DNA from: Nocardioides aquaticus
Lineage (GTDB): Bacteria; Actinomycetota; Actinomycetes; Propionibacteriales; Nocardioidaceae
Length of the DNA: 64,000 bases
Direction: 5' to 3'
NCBI RefSeq assembly: GCF_018459925.1
Contig: NZ_CP075371.1
Coordinates: 2,418,001-2,482,000 of the forward strand
Numbering within the stretch: the stretch's first letter is position 1; the number at the start of each line of letters is the position of its first letter. Of this stretch, positions 60,436 to 64,000 are shown piece by piece. The notes beneath the pieces were generated by a model. That model searched no databases and had not been told where the DNA came from. It saw nothing but the letters and a program-made list of their open reading frames with translations. The translations under genes and the position numbers were made by a program.

Positions 60436-64000
<3,565 letters not shown>

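Overview
The window looks like chromosomal DNA of a high-GC actinobacterium, most likely a Nocardioides-type member of the Propionibacteriales. Evidence: very high GC third positions, many GTG starts, 4-nt ATGA/GTGA overlaps between operon genes, a full Pup-proteasome locus, RbpA, the PafBC regulators, a DUF222-HNH (13E12-type) gene with an actinobacterial LexA box, and gene order partly matching Mycobacterium tuberculosis Rv2050-Rv2125. A 28-bp dif-like XerCD site lies at 1458-1485, and about three quarters of the genes to its right are on the minus strand. Both fit a window that begins at the replication terminus and extends along one replichore.

Layout. 1-13.9 kb holds accessory and housekeeping genes: a CsbD-type protein, a lipoprotein, small membrane proteins, a TetR gene coupled to an SGNH hydrolase, a GNAT enzyme, a frameshifted alpha/beta hydrolase, a methyltransferase, an aldo/keto reductase, an orphan MASE1 histidine kinase, a DUF1800/DUF1501 pair and a zinc alcohol dehydrogenase. 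14-19.4 kb holds an XRE-HTH/enolpyruvyl transferase fusion gene broken by one base, a 3-hydroxybutyrate dehydrogenase/hydrolase operon, a glycerophosphodiesterase and an MFS protein. 19.4-23.1 kb holds rbpA with a SigR-type promoter, facing lnt-ppm1-fxsA (lipoprotein N-acylation and polyprenol-P-mannose synthesis).

23.5-29.6 kb is a lysine degradation cluster: kamA (lysine 2,3-aminomutase), divergent from kdd-kamD-kamE-kal, with an Lrp/AsnC regulator beside it. Three related motifs occur in the cluster, two of them 32 bp apart in the divergent promoter region. 29.6-32.8 kb has a 5'-3' exonuclease and a LexA-controlled DUF222-HNH nuclease gene flanked by inverted copies of a dispersed repeat.

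32.8-51.2 kb is the helY-tat-paf-proteasome region, almost all on the minus strand: helY, dagK-like, a hypothetical gene, tatC, tatA, pafC, pafB, an FKBP lipoprotein, pafA, prcA, prcB, pup, dop, arc/mpa, trmI and a site-2 protease, then recB-like on the plus strand. Pup tagging (PafA), removal (Dop), unfolding (Arc/Mpa) and proteolysis (PrcAB) are all present. 51.2-52.3 kb is an intact IS481-family insertion in a CTAG. 52.3-53.6 kb is a MerR gene divergent from a SnoaL-like gene. 53.7-59.7 kb is a dipeptide/oligopeptide ABC importer (dppABCDF type). 59.7-64 kb is a HAD phosphatase and metH, which runs off the right edge.

Three genes carry apparent single-base frameshifts (near 1720, 5400 and 14880). 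These may be real lesions or sequence errors. No rRNA, tRNA, CRISPR array or prophage was seen.
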